Below are positions 5,467 through 7,015 of a DNA stretch of 7,015 nucleotides, piece after piece (the first letter of the stretch is position 1; each line of letters starts with the position of its first letter). The notes under the pieces were generated by a model, which was given only the letters and a program-made list of their open reading frames with translations, was not told the origin of the DNA and searched no databases. The DNA comes from Firmicutes bacterium UBA6418. GTDB taxonomy: Bacteria > Bacillota > Clostridia > Peptostreptococcales > Anaerovoracaceae. The DNA lies in assembly GCA_002439735.1 (NCBI GenBank), contig DJPG01000007.1:4688-11702 (forward strand), in the 5' to 3' direction. Position numbers and translations under genes: made by a program.

Positions 5467-7015
5467 TCACTGAAGCAGTTTTTTCTGTGCGGTCAAGTAT
5501 AGATCCAGCTTCCGCAGCTTATCCGCGAACTGTATCGTGACCTGTTTCTCCGTGATCTTCAGGATGACGCCTTCGCCGAACTTAAAGTGTATCACAATAT
5601 CGCCTACGTCAAACTGTTCCCGGAATTGTCTGCAAAGTTCCGCGCGCTGCGCAGCGTCTGCCTGCGGATCAATGCTTTGCGGTTTCCGCTTTGGGGCGTC
5701 CGTTCTCTGTTTCTTTGCTGCTTTGCCGAAAAGTTCCTCGCAGAATATAGAATTCCGGTTCGTGGTGAACAGATAGAGCTGATCTTTGGCGCGCGTCATG
5801 CCCACATAGAATAAGCGGCGCTCTTCCTCATAAGTCTCCAGCTCCTGCCGTGACGCCGTTTTGGGGTCTGCTGGCACGCTCTCCGGCAGGATCCCGTCGA
5901 TAACGTCCAGCAGGTACACGGTATCGTATTCGAGTCCTTTGCTGGCATGGATCGTGGAAAGCAGGATCGACGATCCTGTCGGCGTGGTTTTCTCGCTGAT
6001 CTGCTGCTTTAAGTAGTCCAGGCGGTCAAGGAATTCCGCAGGCGTCGCTTCGCGGCTGGCGAGGATCCGCAGAATCTCGAGCTTGCTTTCGCCTTTGCTC
6101 CCGCTTCGGATGAGATGATCCCGATAGCCCAGATATTCCGTGACGCGATACAATGCTTTGTCGGCTCGCTCCGTCAGCATATTGCGCAAATGCGTGCGGA
6201 CAGACTTAGTACTTGCGGCCGTATGTGCGTTCAGTTCCCCGTATTCCAACGCCGCGTCCAAAACCGGGATATCGCGCGCAGCGCTGATCTTGGCAATGCG
6301 CTGCGCGTCTGCCTTTTTGATATAGGTTCCGATCTTATAATATACCTGCAGAAACGCCTCGGTATCATACGGATTGACGGCGAGTTTGAAGATTTGGATG
6401 ATACCCAGCACCGTCCGATGCGTGAAAAAGGCCATGTCCATCTGCCGCATCCGGTAAGGGGTTCCATTCCGCTCCAAAAGATCCACCAATGGCAAGGCGC
6501 ATTCGTTGTCACGATACAGAACCGCGATCCGCTGCGGTTCCGATGAACGTGCACAGGTTTCTGCTACCTTTGCCAGATAGCGGTACTGCGTGCCGCGGCT
6601 GCCGGCCGCGATCTCACGGACAGCAGCGCGCTCGGTGCGGACGGCTTTCATGTTCTTCGGATGGCGAAAAACATTCTTTTGGATGAAACGGTTCGCCGCG
6701 TTTACGATATCCGCCGTCGAGCGGAAGTTTTCCTCCATCAGCAGCACCTCCGCGCCCGGATGTTGCTCTTCAAACTGAAGCAGTGCCTGTGGATAGGCTG
6801 CCCGAAAGCCGTAAATGCTCTGATCCTCGTCGCCGACCAGAAACAGATTTTCGGTCCGCGATGCCAAAAGCGCAAGGATAGCATGCTGAATCTTGGACGT
6901 ATCTTGGGCTTCATCGACACAGAGATACGGATACTGCCGCTGAAAATATGCCAGAAGTTCCGGGTGCCTGCGCAGCATCTGATAGGCGTAGACCATCTGA
7001 TCGTCATAGTCCATC
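5467..7015 (-). CDS. UvrD/PcrA-type superfamily 1 DNA helicase, 5' end outside the window
   Basis: An ATP-dependent 3'-5' DNA helicase of the UvrD/Rep/PcrA group, acting in DNA repair or replication-fork upkeep. The window holds the last 515 residues. Numbered from the window edge, motif II is VDEAQD (33-38), motif III GDEDQSIYGFRAA (61-73), motif IV ENFRST (95-100), motif V LSTIHASKGLEYD (352-364) and motif VI EERRLFYVGMTRAKDQLYLF (397-416). The final part, GDIVIHFKFGEGVILKI onwards (471-515), resembles the PcrA C-terminal Tudor-like domain. The Walker A region lies beyond the edge. The ATG at 7014 encodes the M of MDYDDQMVYA, normally internal in this family, so it is not the start. GC looks higher than in the surface operon. 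It runs into the Rpn remnant with no gap. PcrA itself or a shorter UvrD-like paralogue are both possible. Confidence 0.93.
   Translation of the reverse strand, partial: MDYDDQMVYAYQMLRRHPELLAYFQRQYPYLCVDEAQDTSKIQHAILALLASRTENLFLVGDEDQSIYGFRAAYPQALLQFEEQHPGAEVLLMEENFRSTADIVNAANRFIQKNVFRHPKNMKAVRTERAAVREIAAGSRGTQYRYLAKVAETCARSSEPQRIAVLYRDNECALPLVDLLERNGTPYRMRQMDMAFFTHRTVLGIIQIFKLAVNPYDTEAFLQVYYKIGTYIKKADAQRIAKISAARDIPVLDAALEYGELNAHTAASTKSVRTHLRNMLTERADKALYRVTEYLGYRDHLIRSGSKGESKLEILRILASREATPAEFLDRLDYLKQQISEKTTPTGSSILLSTIHASKGLEYDTVYLLDVIDGILPESVPADPKTASRQELETYEEERRLFYVGMTRAKDQLYLFTTNRNSIFCEELFGKAAKKQRTDAPKRKPQSIDPQADAAQRAELCRQFREQFDVGDIVIHFKFGEGVILKITEKQVTIQFADKLRKLDLYLTAQKKLLQ

Noticed and set aside
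6115..6554. Openings in other frames within the helicase gene
   Set aside because: The helicase frame is continuous with all expected motifs; the others are compositional shadows.

Overview
The window looks like a low-to-medium-GC Gram-positive anaerobe, most likely a gut Clostridia-type Firmicute. This is an inference from the strong AGGAGG ribosome sites, the SipW-type signal peptidase with TasA-like partners, a sortase-like PPKTGD tail and an Rpn/PD-(D/E)XK remnant. No RNA gene or CRISPR array was seen. All supported genes lie on the minus strand and read right to left.

Right part (about 4842-7015): the 3' part of a UvrD/PcrA-type helicase gene cut by the window edge, followed at once by a broken Rpn-family nuclease gene. 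Next come a strong hairpin terminator and a 38-codon remnant that resembles the N-terminus of SPFH-domain proteins. This stretch looks like a decaying junction.

Centre (about 3660-4640): a small serine recombinase gene with a 44-bp near-perfect dyad over its putative promoter. Between this gene and the next operon are two exact 20-bp inverted repeats (3707-3726 and 3846-3865). They enclose about 120 bp carrying a near-consensus promoter (TTGAAA, 17 bp, TAAAAT). As sequenced, that promoter points right, away from the operon and into the 3' end of the recombinase gene. Inversion between the repeats would aim it at the operon with a leader of about 80 nt and no obvious obstacle. The repeats also look like serine-recombinase crossover sites, with imperfect dyads around a central GT/AC dinucleotide. 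I read this as a phase-variation switch caught in the OFF orientation.

Left part (55-3663): a four-gene surface operon. It encodes a cell-wall-anchor-type TasA-like protein, a small TasA/camelysin-like protein, a SipW-type signal peptidase with a coiled-coil tail, and a larger SipW-dependent protein fusing a TasA-like head to a GLUG-like beta-solenoid. The likely role is export and assembly of a surface fibre or adhesin, made by only part of the population if the switch works as proposed.
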